Assembly: GCA_022578965.1 (NCBI GenBank)
Contig: MU400512.1
Span: 558,001-622,000 of the forward strand
Length of the DNA stretch: 64,000 nt
Direction of reading: 5' to 3'
From: Xylaria sp. FL1777
Lineage: Eukaryota > Ascomycota > Sordariomycetes > Xylariales > Xylariaceae
The notes below the pieces were generated by a model that saw only the letters and a list, made by a program, of their open reading frames with translations, was not told the origin of the DNA and did not search any database. Every line of letters begins with the position of its first letter. Positions within the stretch are counted from its first letter, which is position 1. Shown one piece after another: positions 12,633 through 23,314 of the stretch. A program made the translations under genes and the position numbers.

Positions 12633-12800
12633 TCAGCGCCTGGCCAAGATCGTGTCGTCGAGTGCATACACGGACGAATCGTCAGACGACTGAGGGAACA
12701 GAGTTGAGAGGCCTGTGTCCCGGTGGTCGTAGCGGATGACATAGCGTGGATCGCCCGGTGGCTTGAGAAGTCGGACAACTTCATCTATATTTTGAGTCAT
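12633..12800 (-). pseudogene. Alpha/beta-hydrolase fragment (relic)
   Basis: On the minus strand an ATG at 12800 opens 55 codons ending at a stop at 12633-12635. The peptide contains PRYVIRYDHRDTGLST and a YALDD motif, which I recognise as the start of alpha/beta-hydrolase fold proteins of the aclacinomycin methylesterase-like group (RYDxRDTGxS). The frame stays open upstream of the ATG to about 12885. No nucleophile-elbow serine, acid or histidine region follows, so it is a truncated remnant. Its 3' end lies 1 bp past the stop codon of the oppositely oriented small gene. Confidence 0.55.
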
Positions 12801-13228
12801 GGCAGCACTGTGTCCTGAGACGATGAATATCGCTAGATCCGAAAGGTTGCCGAGAACCTGGTAGCAACATGCGATAGCCTGATGGCATCGTTACAAATAG
12901 ATACTCGCTCGTCTTTGAAGATTACTCTACTTAATCGCAAGAAATTACCGATTACTAGTGATTCTGAGGAGTCGGCATAATAAGATTCTGCAAGCATATA
13001 GGTTGACTGTTGGATGAGAACAATGGATTGAGAGGCATGGTGTAGATAGAGTGTGTCCACCGTGTACCTTAATAGGGTATACCTGAATAGATAAATTCGC
13101 TTACCAAAGGACGCTGTTTGAGATATGCGCATAAAGTACATTTGTGCATCTAAGAGCAATAAGTAAACACATTTAATTCCCATGTTCTCCCCCTTTTTTG
13201 ATTGTTTTAAATCCGATATCTAGACTCC
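12801..13228. other. Short intergenic region
   Basis: About 430 bp. The first 85 bp continue the open frame of the hydrolase relic. The rest is the 3' flank of the aminopeptidase, AT-rich with no supported gene. Confidence 0.45.
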
Positions 13229-15012
13229 CTAGTACTCCAACACGCTTTGTGCACGACTATACTTCCTAGGAACACCAGAGTTGCGAGAATCCACGTAGCG
13301 ACGAGCAGGAGCCGTGGAATTCGAGGGCAGACGTTCTGGGAAGCCCTTCCAGCTCTTGCCATAAGTTGCAACGACGTGAGCAATAGCCTTGGCGTTGACC
13401 TCGAAGGGGAACTCGGCGAGGTTGGTCACGTTGTCTGCGGCAGAGTGATAATTCTGGTCGTACTGTTCACCGGTAATTCCGCCGTAGATTGCCCTCTCCT
13501 GCTCTGTCTTGATGCCGTCGGCCCCCGTATCGAGTCCACTGCAGGGGATGCCAACGTCCAGGAATGGGCCGTAGTCACTGCGACCGTTGAACTCGGCTCC
13601 AAGTGTGGTCAGATTCTTGGAGGTGAACCAGTCTTCAAACAAATGCTCTGCAACATCGGAACCAGGAGGCCCGCTTAGGTTGAAGCGACTTCCGTCGCCA
13701 TCGTAAATGCCGAGATAGTAATTGGGAGATGCGATCATGTCGAAATTCAGATAGAGACGGATCTTGGCGAGATCTTCAGGGGTGGAGGTGTTAACAAAGT
13801 GCTCAGAGCCGAGGAGGCCTTCTTCTTCAGCGGTCCACCAAGCAAACTTCACTTGGGAATTCGTTTGCCACTTGGAGAGTGCCTTGGCAATTGTCAAGAT
13901 GCCGCAAGAACCACTACCGTTGTCATTGATGCCGGGGCCTTTGTCAACGGAGTCCGAGTGCGCACCTAGGAATAGGACGTTGTTCGGGTCACCGTACTTA
14001 GAGGTTGCGATAACGTTATGACTTGGGGCGAGAGTTACATATGCCCAGAAATTACCTGAGCTAGTGACCGTCTCACCTGCTTCGATGCGTGCAGCTAGCG
14101 CTAAGCCATCAGCTCGTGTGAGACCGCCCAAGGGAATCAAGTCATTGACTCCGCCGAGAGTGCCCGAGGCGACTCCGGCTTCAGCATTGTTATAGATCAT
14201 AGCAGCGACCGCGCCCTTCGTATCGGCATTAGTGATCTTCTGAACGAAGGTGCAGTCACCTCGAGCGATGAGCGCCACGTTACCAGCAACGCTGTCGGGA
14301 ACGTCTTCCTTCATATATGTCAGTATATCTACAAGATATGCGTCTTCACAATTTCGAAAACATGTCCGCTCGTATGAATATAAAGAACCGACAGCAGCCG
14401 AATGCGAAAAAGCAGTCATCGCCATGACTTACTGGGTTGCAGCCAAGATTCGCTACGTTAACCAAAGGCACGTCTGTCCAGGTGCCGTTATTGCCAAACT
14501 GGAACGAGTCGGTGGCATAATCGATACCATCGGCCGAGAACTCTCTAGCAGATGCAAGGGTGACCTCCGTACTGTACTCCTGGAGCTCGATTTTGTAGTA
14601 GTCATTAAGAGCCTCGAGTGTGTCCTTAAAATACTTGACAGTGTTTCTGTGACCCTCTGAACCATGTACCTACATAAATGTAATGAGTATTTATTCAAAA
14701 ATATTGCAAAAGGAAGGGGGTTACGGCAACTTACTCGATTACGGGCCGGTGTCGCATAAGCGATATCCTCGAGATCCTGGGCGCATTGTATAAGGTCCCT
14801 GAGGTGGATGGAGTTGACGAGTAGATTCTAATAATGAATTGATCAGCCCATCATCCGTACTTCTCTTACTGATCTTCGGCGAATCAAATTAGTCTTACAT
14901 CTTGCACGAGAGGGAGCTTGTGCTTAAAACCGCGAGGAAGAGGTTCGGCGTTGCCGTAAATAGCGAATAGGCCAGCGGCCGTGACGACCGTCGCAGAACT
15001 AATTCCCTTCAT
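13229..15012 (-). CDS. M28-family aminopeptidase with PA domain (aminopeptidase Y type)
   Basis: Four exons on the minus strand: 15012-14899, 14827-14735, 14669-14433 and 14308-13229, all phase 0, give 507 residues, the usual size of fungal aminopeptidase Y-like enzymes. A signal peptide opens the protein. A PA (protease-associated) domain follows (VALIARGDCTFVQKI). The peptidase domain shows the di-zinc M28 ligands: H in FLGAHSDSV, D in GINDNGSG, the catalytic and ligand glutamates in WTAEEEGLLGS, D in LNFDMIASPN, and H in YHSAADNV. The enzyme releases N-terminal residues, in the vacuole or outside the cell. The last intron uses an AAG acceptor, chosen because it restores NLGCNPEDVPDSVAGN and has a CTGAC branch site just upstream. 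Confidence 0.9.
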
Positions 15013-17087
15013 TATAGCTGATCCGACACGAGTGAATAACGACTCCACGATAATAACCCAAGTCTACCAATCCACCCTAACCAAGAACGTATATGATTAA
15101 TCACGGGTGACGGGATAGAGTTCGGGATGAGAACGTCCAAGCCCGGGAACACAAAACTGCTCGACAGTGACCATGATTATATACCTAAATGGAAACCAGC
15201 AATCCAGCTACATGTCAAGGGGCTTAATACTATTGTCTTGGCTATAGATATGCGGTCTATACGCTCAAGTCAATGCCTAGTCTATCTAGACTCCAAATTA
15301 GCGGGGAAGTCTTCTCTGGCGTGATATCGTGTGGGATTGTTGATCATGAATAATCTCAACAGCAATTCCGCCCAGTACCAGACGATGAAATGTAGAATTT
15401 CCTGATCCGACTAACGTGAATACCTTGTAAAGTCTGGATTGGATAGTTCATGAACCGCCCAAGGTCAAGCCAAAAGACCGAATATGCACTCCCACGAAGG
15501 ACTTGGCACATGCAGTGTCTTCCGTACCTGGGTTCAAGACACGGTTGGAGTTGTTCTTATCTGAGGTGACCTGCCTCATCTATCTAGAGTACGCCAAGAG
15601 CCAAGAGCCAAGACCAGAGCCGGGAAGGGGCTCCGGTACCAGACCAAGTCATCGGAATGCTAGCAGAGGCGGGTATTGCACGCGGGTATTCCAAGCGGGT
15701 ATTGCAAACGGGATATGGAGAGTTTCGTGCTATGGCGTGCACTTGGCCGGAAGAACTGTTCATCTGCTGACCGATACCAGGCACCTCAAGCCTCCTAGAA
15801 TAGTCCAGACGTATGTAGGTCTTCTCTGTCAATGGTTATTATAAGGCCGTATGTAATCTCACCCACTCTTGTCGATCTTTCTGGCCTTGCATATACATTA
15901 GATTTAACTAGGCCTCAAATTTGATAGGCCAATATCGTGTACGTGATTCCTATAATAGACATTGGAGTTTTATTAAGGGACCCGTAACCTCAACACAGGG
16001 GTTGTTAGTCGTCTACCGTCTTCGTACAAGATTCTGGTGAAACTCATTGAAGATACAAGTAACCACTCGACGGTAACACCACGCAAATATTGGCCTTGTA
16101 GGACCGTCAAGTGATTAGCGCCGCTGTCTTGTGATCTTATTGATAGCAGAAGCGACGTCTGCCGACAGCAGTCGTTGCAATATCGGAAACGAACCCGCTC
16201 TCTTGATAGGCAGATACGGCATACACTCCGATCGGTATACCTACTACTCGAGGTTTGGCTAGTTTGTGGAGGTAACGCTGAACAGTTGATCGGCAATGGG
16301 TTGACCTTAACAGCTCGGTTCAGTGATATAACCACGATGGCAATTTGCAAATTTGGAGATAATATACGCTATAGAGGAAGAATTGATGTGACCGAAGCAG
16401 GTTGAAGACGATTTCCTGCTTCGCGTATGGCTCTATATAGATATCTCATCGTAAGAATCTCGGTGTCTAAAAATGGCAGAGGGAACCAGAAGGTAGATCT
16501 GTGCTAATCCGAAATCATAAATAGCCTGATAATCGGCCGGCAATCTCTTCTTGTCGTAATCTAATTTCATATTTTCGTAGGGTGAAAGTTGAGGGAACAA
16601 TGCTACTGGTTTGAAGGCGGATCACATGCCTTACTTGTACCTATACTACCTAGGTACCTAAGGCACTGTAGAATACCGATAGATAGCGATTACACAACCG
16701 CTATGGGGGCTAAACCCAACCAGTGGTTAAGACCTAAAATTAGGGGTTTAGGGCTTGCAATTCTGAGCTGAGCCTTCTCCCAGCTGTGTACCCTTGTCCA
16801 CGCTAGACTACATATAGTTAGGTAGGTGCCTACAGAGCTTACCTAGCTTACCTACCTGAGGTGTACATTTAAGCTAGGACCCAAACTGTCCCAGATTTTG
16901 TGCCTATATTACAACCTACACCACCTACTTAACCTACCTACCTATTTACCACCTCATCTCTTCGCTACTTCATCTTCCGTTCTTCCTGGCTTACATCTAG
17001 AAAGTAAAAAGATCATACTTGGGAGTTTGAGCCATTGAAGGCAGGCTGGACATATACCGATAGATCGTGATATGGTGATGTTTCGTT
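15013..17087. other. Gene-poor region with short tandem repeats
   Basis: About 2.1 kb. I see no credible gene; the 15503-15844 and 15973-16405 ORFs lack family features. Small direct repeats occur: AGAGCCAAG-type units near 15598-15620 and GCGGGTATT units near 15669-15706. From about 16640 to 16950 TACCTA/AGGTAGG runs are dense, a pattern common between genes in this window. The promoter of the 17088 gene should lie at the end. Confidence 0.5.
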
Positions 17088-17815
17088 ATGTCGTCCGCCG
17101 AGACTAGAAAACGGCAACACGATCTTGCGCTTAACGCTGCCCGATGGCTATACGAAACCCAGAAGGCCGAGCTCCTACAAAACCCTACTCGTCCTCGGTC
17201 TAGCATCTCGTCTACACGAACAGCCGCCGAGAGATTTGGCGTTAGCAAGTCCACCGTAGCGCGCCAGCTCACCGCGCTTAAGAATGGCAAGCCCAGTGCC
17301 ACCAGGATCGGTCGTCCCAATCGACTTAGCGATGTCGAAGATCAAATGCTCTCTTTCCACATGTTGTGAGTTGTGTCTCCAGTCAATGGCTCGTTTCGAC
17401 ACTCTCAGCCGTCCTGGGCTAGCTCTATCTTAGGAGCTACTTTGTGATGCAAAAATCCTCTCAACGGTTTGACTGAGATCGAAGGTGTTGACATTGAGTC
17501 TGTAGTATGCTACGGCGTGAGAAACGGCCCGTGTCTTTGAAGGTAGTCCAGGACGCGACCGATGCGCTTCTATCCCGAAGAAATCCGCCTGGCCATCCTA
17601 TTAGCCGCTGTTGGGCGAAACGATGGCTGCGAACTAATCGCGCTCAGGCTCGTGAAGAAGCTATGTTGAGAAGCAACGGCAACGGCAATGACAATGGTGC
17701 ACTTCCAAATCCAGAACCAGTAGAAGTCGAGCCTGACAACGATGATGACGACCTCGATGGGGATGCAGAGAGTGATTCCGAGGCTGCGGGCCTGAACTTA
17801 GATCCCTCTTTTTAG
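17088..17815 (+). CDS. Orphan DNA-binding protein with psq-like and CENP-B/Tc5-like HTH domains
   Basis: Exons 17088-17365 and 17506-17815 (140-bp GT-AG intron, phase 2) give 195 residues. The first HTH lies around residues 40-65 (TAAERFGVSKSTVARQLTAL, homeodomain-like psq type). After the join, VSLKVVQDATDALLSRR and HPISRCWAKRWLRTNRAQ match the CENP-B/Tc5-type HTH of pogo and Fot1 transposases, with its typical Trp pattern. The tail is acidic (EPDNDDDDLDGDAESDSE). No DDE nuclease domain follows in any frame up to 18.3 kb. It may be a domesticated transposase DNA-binding region or a truncated element; the intact frame and intron favour a gene. Binding target unknown. Confidence 0.6.
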
Positions 17816-19501
17816 AAACGCGTCCTTGTCTTAGAGCTTTCATTGCCGTTGGGAACAATGGGAACGAACAATTAGTCAACACGGTCGCCGGACCGTCGTC
17901 ATTATTGCACAGCAACTGCCTGACCTCCCTTCCCAACCCCCATTTTTTGCTTGCACATATCTCATGTACCGCATGCGTCCGGATTATTACGAAGTGAGAT
18001 AAATTTACGGCAGTTCGGCCTAATCGTTACTCAAGGCTCCTAATTCTCTAATGGAATATTTCCGCCGGAAGCCAGCTCCGCTACTGCCCCCAAGCAACAT
18101 TCATCTTATGGACTTGCCGACTATTCTCATTGCGTTCCTCGACAACATCACAGCTGCGTGTCCATGGTCCCGAATCTCGAATTGGCATGATTTTAGCGTG
18201 GGCCGGAAGTTTGCTGGAGTCCTGGCGATCAATATGGCTTAACGCTTCGGGTAGATTAAGCGTGTCTTTAATTGCTTGCTTCCCTATTCTCTTTAGACTA
18301 CAAGGCTATGGTCACTTATAGTCCTCAACGAATAGCGGTTGTACTCGCGGCTGGGGAGAGGTTGGAGCATGTTCATGACATGCTCATTTTTGGCTGCTTT
18401 GGAAGCATATTTCAACCAACGTCTAACTCATCCGCAGAAATTGTGGCCTCGTCACATATACAACTAAGTTGGATAGTATTAAGGACTCCTATACTTGGTC
18501 GTCCCAGGAGCCACTCGTGAGCTAACTTTTCATGTCAAGCAATCGCAGGGAGGATAAGTTGTTTACCTTTTCAAGGTTTTAATAACACCGCTTCTTCAAA
18601 TGAGATACCAGCTGCTTTCGTGGATTATATATAAGATACCTGACCTACGTTGATACAACATGTTGGCCAGAGTGGACTAAATTTATAGGCTCCGAATGGC
18701 TAAGAGAAAGTGGACGGTATATCGCATCCGAATCGTCTATTAACTGGTTGGGCTAAGCTTCTTAGCTCTTAGTTATAGCCCAGAAATTCAGGTGGACTAA
18801 GTATAGCGAACGAGATATGGCGGACGAATAGGTTAGTCAAATCTCAAATGTTTAGAGTGTTGCTCGTTGATAAACGAAATAAGGAATTACTACCCCCGAG
18901 ACCAGTTCCGGTAACACCTTTATGTTTCAAATTCAATAAATAGATAACCATTAATTTAGAGGCTCATGTTTTGTTCCCACGAAGAACCCAGGAACTACAA
19001 TAATAGTAATCCTAGCATATGACTATCCGTATGCGAACCGACCCTTCAACTCTTCATAGGGTTTATATCAACTCGAAATGCTCCCTGAGTTAGCAGAGAA
19101 GATAAGAGTATTCTACTTACACAGTTTTCCCCAACACTCAGGTGAATTATTCAGCCGTGAAACCATGTCATTTAGATCTAAGAATGTCCGCCCTCTCTCA
19201 CCGAAGCTCCCTCTACATGTGATTTCCCTTACCGCCAACTCTACGTAAGTCGAAAGTGCCAGCAGGTTATGCCAGCGGATGCATATTGATGATCAAATAT
19301 CACGCGAAGGAGCCTTTAAGTATCACTCTACTCGATGGACTTTATGGATAAGTTATATTTCTTTGATAGCAAGTTGTCAACGGACTATGTGGCTTTCCAG
19401 AAGCACAAACAACAGCATTCCGTACTTAAAATACCCCTTTACTAAATACGAAGCATGTTACTCTGACTCCGAGTGGCACAAGGACGTGGGTTCAGGAAGT
19501 C
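17816..19501. other. Gene-poor region
   Basis: About 1.7 kb with no convincing gene. Short frames at 18051-18242 and 18272-18520 have no family resemblance and no start context. Probably degraded sequence next to transposon debris. Confidence 0.45.
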
Positions 19502-19506
19502 AATGG

Positions 19507-19663
19507 TGTCAGAGGTGTTTATCTCTGGAGTAAAGTTAGGTCACTAAAGGGTAGCTGCTAGGTCGTAGTTATAGGTAAAGGCTTGATATTATTGATTCCT
19601 GAGTCTTCCCAAGAAGTATTGGAAGGAAGCCCAGCTACCCTACTGCGACTCTAGCCTCTGACA
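19507..19663 (+). mobile_element. Solo LTR with 5-bp target-site duplication
   Basis: A 157-bp element begins TGTCAGAG and ends CTCTGACA, an 8-bp perfect terminal inverted repeat of the TG...CA class expected for LTRs. It is flanked on both sides by AATGG (19502-19506 and 19664-19668), a perfect 5-bp target-site duplication. A related sequence lies inverted at 31278-31469; this copy lacks about 35 bp seen there. No retrotransposon coding sequence is adjacent, so it is a solo LTR left by recombination. Confidence 0.85.
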
Positions 19664-19668
19664 AATGG

Positions 19669-20330
19669 TACATACATTCCCAGATCCGAAATTCGGTATG
19701 AGCAAACTTTCTGAAAGATTTAATAACAATGGTAAGCACTCCTTCATTAGTCAATCCTTGCCTAAACTACGTTATATTAGATAGTTTGCTTCACAGCTTA
19801 GATTCGTGCTGGCATGAAGCAAGGTGGCAATAAATACGACTACCTAATTTGTCATAACTAAGCGAGCTAATTAATGTGTCCTCATGCGTATCTTGTGTAG
19901 AAACGAGACTTGTTCCAACTTCACCAGGTCTATCAGGAACTGGCGAACTGGAGTATAGACAAACCTCATATCTATACACTTTCTCCGTTTATACATCGCT
20001 CTAAATTCATTGTTTCTCCAAGCCTTAGTCTCAGATTTGACTTACTGACCTACTATAAAGACTTTGATAGTTATACCCGACCTTGATAACTTCCTATTTC
20101 GTGATATTAACCCACTCTTGCACAGCTGATTAAAGGTCTTGGCAGTCAGACAGTTGCCCTGTGAGTTAAAGCTGATACCATTCTTCCTACTTATGACAAC
20201 ATACCTTCTGACCTATCTCCTTGTTCCCCATTAACAACTTAGCGTAGCTTCTCTTCATCACTAACTACTGTCTACGAAAATGAGATTCCTGCACCATGAT
20301 CAGAAGGCATTAGCCTCACCAAAGCGCCAA
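19669..20330. other. Intergenic region
   Basis: About 660 bp, AT-rich, with no supported coding frame. The promoter of the sulfotransferase-like gene would fall here. Confidence 0.45.
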
Positions 20331-21407
20331 ATGAAAGTCATAGCCGCTGGCTTGCCTAGGTGAGTGAGCAGCCCAGTTACATGATAGCTTTAGTAACCTA
20401 AGTATCTAATTATGGTGCTCAAGATGCGCAACGAGCTCTCTACAAGAAGCCCTCTAGTCGGAATGGCTCGACTGCTACCCCACGATGCACATGGCGCATA
20501 TTGTGCCGTGGCCCGAGAGAAGTCAGGTAGGTTAATATTGCGCGGGCGCAGAGGCGAAGATAAAAGCTTCAAAGCTGAACTGTATATATATATAGCTGGT
20601 GATCAATACCCTGCGCGAAGAGGACAAGCATAAACGCCAGAAAATCCTGCATGGGCTGTTCGACGGCTACGCAGCTATCTGCGGTATGAGAATTTCTTAG
20701 TTCGTCGACAATGGATGAGCGAGTTAGCGCTCCACAGACAGGACGACCGTACGGCTAACGCAGCAGAAAGATTTTCCCGGCATTGCCTTCACTGATGACC
20801 TCATGGACATGTATCCCGAGGCCAAGATCATTCTGAACCAACGCGCCGACGCCACGACATGGGGCAAGTCGGTTGACGAAGCGCTCATGTTCTTCAACTC
20901 GTGGACGTATCGCATCACAACGTTCCTCATTAAGACAGATCGCCTGCATGTGCAGATGCATTTTGCCGCGTTTGACGTAAGCTAAGTTATCTATGGGTCT
21001 ACTTGTTCAGAAATCGTACATCAGTCCCTGGAATTGCCTTGGCCAATTCTATTTTTATCTTCTTCTTCCAACGCCGGTGGCCATTCCCAGATATGCAAAG
21101 ATGAAGGGGGCGATAATATACACTAACAACTCGAAAGCTCTCTCAACGCCGATTTGGAATGGGCCGACCCCGGAACAACGAGATGTACAAGGTATGGTAC
21201 AGTGAGTACAACCAGTTGGTGCGCGAAGAAGCGCGTAAGCGAGGACGGCCGGTGCTCGAATGGAAGCCGCAGGACGGTTGGGTGCCCATCTGCAAGTTTC
21301 TGGGCAAACCTGTGCCACCTGCCGCCCTGCCTTTCCCGCACTGCAATAACAAACAAGAAATGCAGAAACTGAAGATCGTCCTCGTAGCGCGAGGCCTGTG
21401 CTACTAG
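20331..21407 (+). pseudogene. P-loop sulfotransferase-like protein interrupted by one stop codon
   Basis: Five exons join in phase: 20331-20359, 20424-20526, 20596-20683, 20771-20976, 21138-21407 (about 231 codons). The N-terminus MKVIAAGLPRCATSSLQEAL carries the P-loop and 5'-PSB-type motif of the fungal sulfotransferase-like P-loop family. MHMAHIVP, FDGYAAICDFPGIAFTDDL, YPEAKIILNQR and the C-terminal LEWKPQDGWVPICKFLG follow in family order. An in-frame TAG at 20455-20457 directly after the P-loop helix breaks it, and no alternative splice of that intron avoids it. Everything downstream is intact, so the break looks recent, unless translation restarts at the Met codons near 20482. The change could be a C-to-T transition of a CAG codon. 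Confidence 0.7.
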
Positions 21408-21747
21408 GCGCTGTTGTGTGCTAGGGCCTGGTTCGCCATCTAGTCTTGCTTCAACCGAGGTAGCTATGAGTTGCCTCAATAGGGCTTGAGCTTCTTCTGA
21501 GACTGTATATGTATAAATGATCGTGAAAGATCGGGGGGCTGCTTCAGACCGATGAAGAGCCTCGGTGCTAAGCCCATGGGCATGCCTTATGAGTCCGAAC
21601 CTATATTAGAATAGGTTTCATGGAATTCTGCATCTGGCAGACTGTATTCTCATTGTACGAATACAGTGCAGAATACGCCAGTACCACTATCACTAGCCTT
21701 ACGACAAGTGATTTCGTCAGCCGCGCGTGCAGCAATGGAATATGAGG
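21408..21747. other. Intergenic region between convergent genes
   Basis: About 340 bp between the broken sulfotransferase-like gene and the convergent 21748-22944 gene. No feature is seen beyond probable 3' UTRs. Confidence 0.45.
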
Positions 21748-22944
21748 TTATATTTCGATGCTCGCGAGCTGTTCGCCATCCCCGGTGACCGAATCAATCG
21801 AGCTCTCCTCGATTAATGAATCTTCTTCCGCTAGCATATCATCGGGGGATTCCGGTGAGGGATAAATGATAGGTATTCCAGTCATCTGGAATATTGCGGC
21901 CCTTATGTTGAACATATATTTTCTTGTCTGTCTTAGATGCGATTCTAGCCAGATCCGCTCGTTAATAAGGTCAAGCCGCATAGTTACTCGTACCATCTCG
22001 TCCGTCAGCCTCATCAACTCTCGGAAAGTTCCTCTGAGGCGCATCTCTATGAAGAGAAGATCGGCGGCTATTATTAGGTCATTGGCTCGGCGAAAACGAT
22101 CTTGCGATAACTCTCGTTCATGTGCCTGCATCTGTGTGCTACTTTCAAGTTGAGAGAGAGATATGAACTTGGGGATCCTGGCCCGTACAATGCGGATCTG
22201 CCGAACATACATCCTCCGCACCCCAACCCAGGTCAGTTGGTGCTTCACTGATGGAATCGTCAAGTTCTGGACCTGGAGCGCTAGGTATACTCGGTCTGTT
22301 ATGTCTGGGTTCCTCCAAATGATGTTCAATAGTATCTGGGCGATGCAGAGTCCCATGTACTCGCGCCGGCTGGCCATGAGCTGGTGCTGGTGTTCATCCA
22401 GCTTCAGTAGCCATCTATTCACCCGTTTCAAGTTGGATAGATGATCGCCGATTCTGACTGTCGGATCCGTCATCAAGTCAGAGCCGGCCATCTCTCTACC
22501 CAGATGTCGGGCTCTCTGCAGCACCCCGTCTAGCTTCGAGTTGGCTATCGAGATGCCTACTTTGTGCAGTGACACCAGCTGCGGATTGGCCGAGTGCACT
22601 ATCCACAATGATTTTGGGCCCTCCATCACGTGCGCGAGCGGCTCCGAGTAGTATCGAAACGCCCTGCGTGCCCTTTTTTGCTCTACATACTCTCCATGCT
22701 CTTCATGATCTTCATGCTCTTCATGCTCTTCATGCTCTTCGTTTATCGCGGTACTGGAATACCGCGCTTGGAAACGCGTCAACGCCTCTTTTGCCGCGTG
22801 TATCGGCCTTCCACGACATGACTCAGACGAGAATATTGTCCCGGCTCTATTCCTAAGAGAGAGCATGGACTCCAATCTCATGGTTGTGTTCTTCAGGCGG
22901 ATCAAGTTGGCCATTTGTATGAGCAGAAACATCGTTTCAATCAT
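21748..22944 (-). CDS. Hypothetical helical protein with EEH repeats
   Basis: Single-exon frame of 398 residues. I do not recognise the family. Residues about 69-85 are a tandem Glu/His run (EEHEEHEEHEDHEEHGE). The rest is mainly amphipathic helix rich in Arg, Leu and Gln, with no clear membrane segment or signal peptide, and ends in an acidic Ser-rich tail. The opening residues MIETMFLLIQMANLIRL are mildly hydrophobic. It lies head to head with the HET-domain gene across about 370 bp, so the two may share a promoter. The length without stops in a gene-poor area argues that it is real, though unsupported by homology. Confidence 0.6.
   Translation of the reverse strand: MIETMFLLIQMANLIRLKNTTMRLESMLSLRNRAGTIFSSESCRGRPIHAAKEALTRFQARYSSTAINEEHEEHEEHEDHEEHGEYVEQKRARRAFRYYSEPLAHVMEGPKSLWIVHSANPQLVSLHKVGISIANSKLDGVLQRARHLGREMAGSDLMTDPTVRIGDHLSNLKRVNRWLLKLDEHQHQLMASRREYMGLCIAQILLNIIWRNPDITDRVYLALQVQNLTIPSVKHQLTWVGVRRMYVRQIRIVRARIPKFISLSQLESSTQMQAHERELSQDRFRRANDLIIAADLLFIEMRLRGTFRELMRLTDEMVRVTMRLDLINERIWLESHLRQTRKYMFNIRAAIFQMTGIPIIYPSPESPDDMLAEEDSLIEESSIDSVTGDGEQLASIEI
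22691..22741. repeat. 9-bp tandem repeat encoding the EEH run
   Basis: Five or so units of the CATGCTCTT type, with one ATGATCTT variant, encode the Glu-Glu-His repeats of the minus-strand hypothetical protein. Whole-codon units keep the frame if copy number changes. Confidence 0.7.
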
Positions 22945-23314
22945 GTTTTAACAAAAAGTGGAGACGCACAGCCACGTTCCCGAGATGTGGCGCTTCCGGC
23001 TAGCCTACCCTAAGTAAAGGGACTCCCCAGTTTAGTCAGCTACCGGTATCTTTACTTCAGGTAGTGTCCAAGACAGCCTGACGACAACATCCGCGTCTCT
23101 AGTATTGAAAACAAGAGCCATTTATTTGTGCTACCTGGACTCAATCCCATTTATATAGGCAAACAGCATATAGGCAATAACCTCGTAGAATATCTCAATA
23201 GTCAGATCTATAACAACCTTTTCTGACTATGAGAATCACGTTGACAAGCCAGCCTCCTGAGCCAACGCAGACAATCCAGTGCTTTAATCAACCATCGCTC
23301 CAAACTGACTAGCC
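22945..23314. promoter_or_regulatory. Shared upstream region of the divergent HET gene and unknown gene
   Basis: 370 bp between two divergent start codons. It contains ordinary AT-rich sequence. A bidirectional promoter is inferred from the spacing only. Confidence 0.4.

Noticed and set aside
9300..15012. Possible secondary-metabolite cluster (FAD monooxygenase, hydrolase relic, peptidase)
   Set aside because: No polyketide, peptide or terpene synthase and no cluster regulator nearby.
15503..15844. 113-codon plus-strand frame
   Set aside because: Its opposite strand is also open, it contains short tandem repeats, and no family resemblance is seen.
18051..18520. Frames after the CENP-B-like gene, checked as a possible DDE nuclease domain
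   Set aside because: No DDE-type motif or characteristic transposase block was found in any frame.
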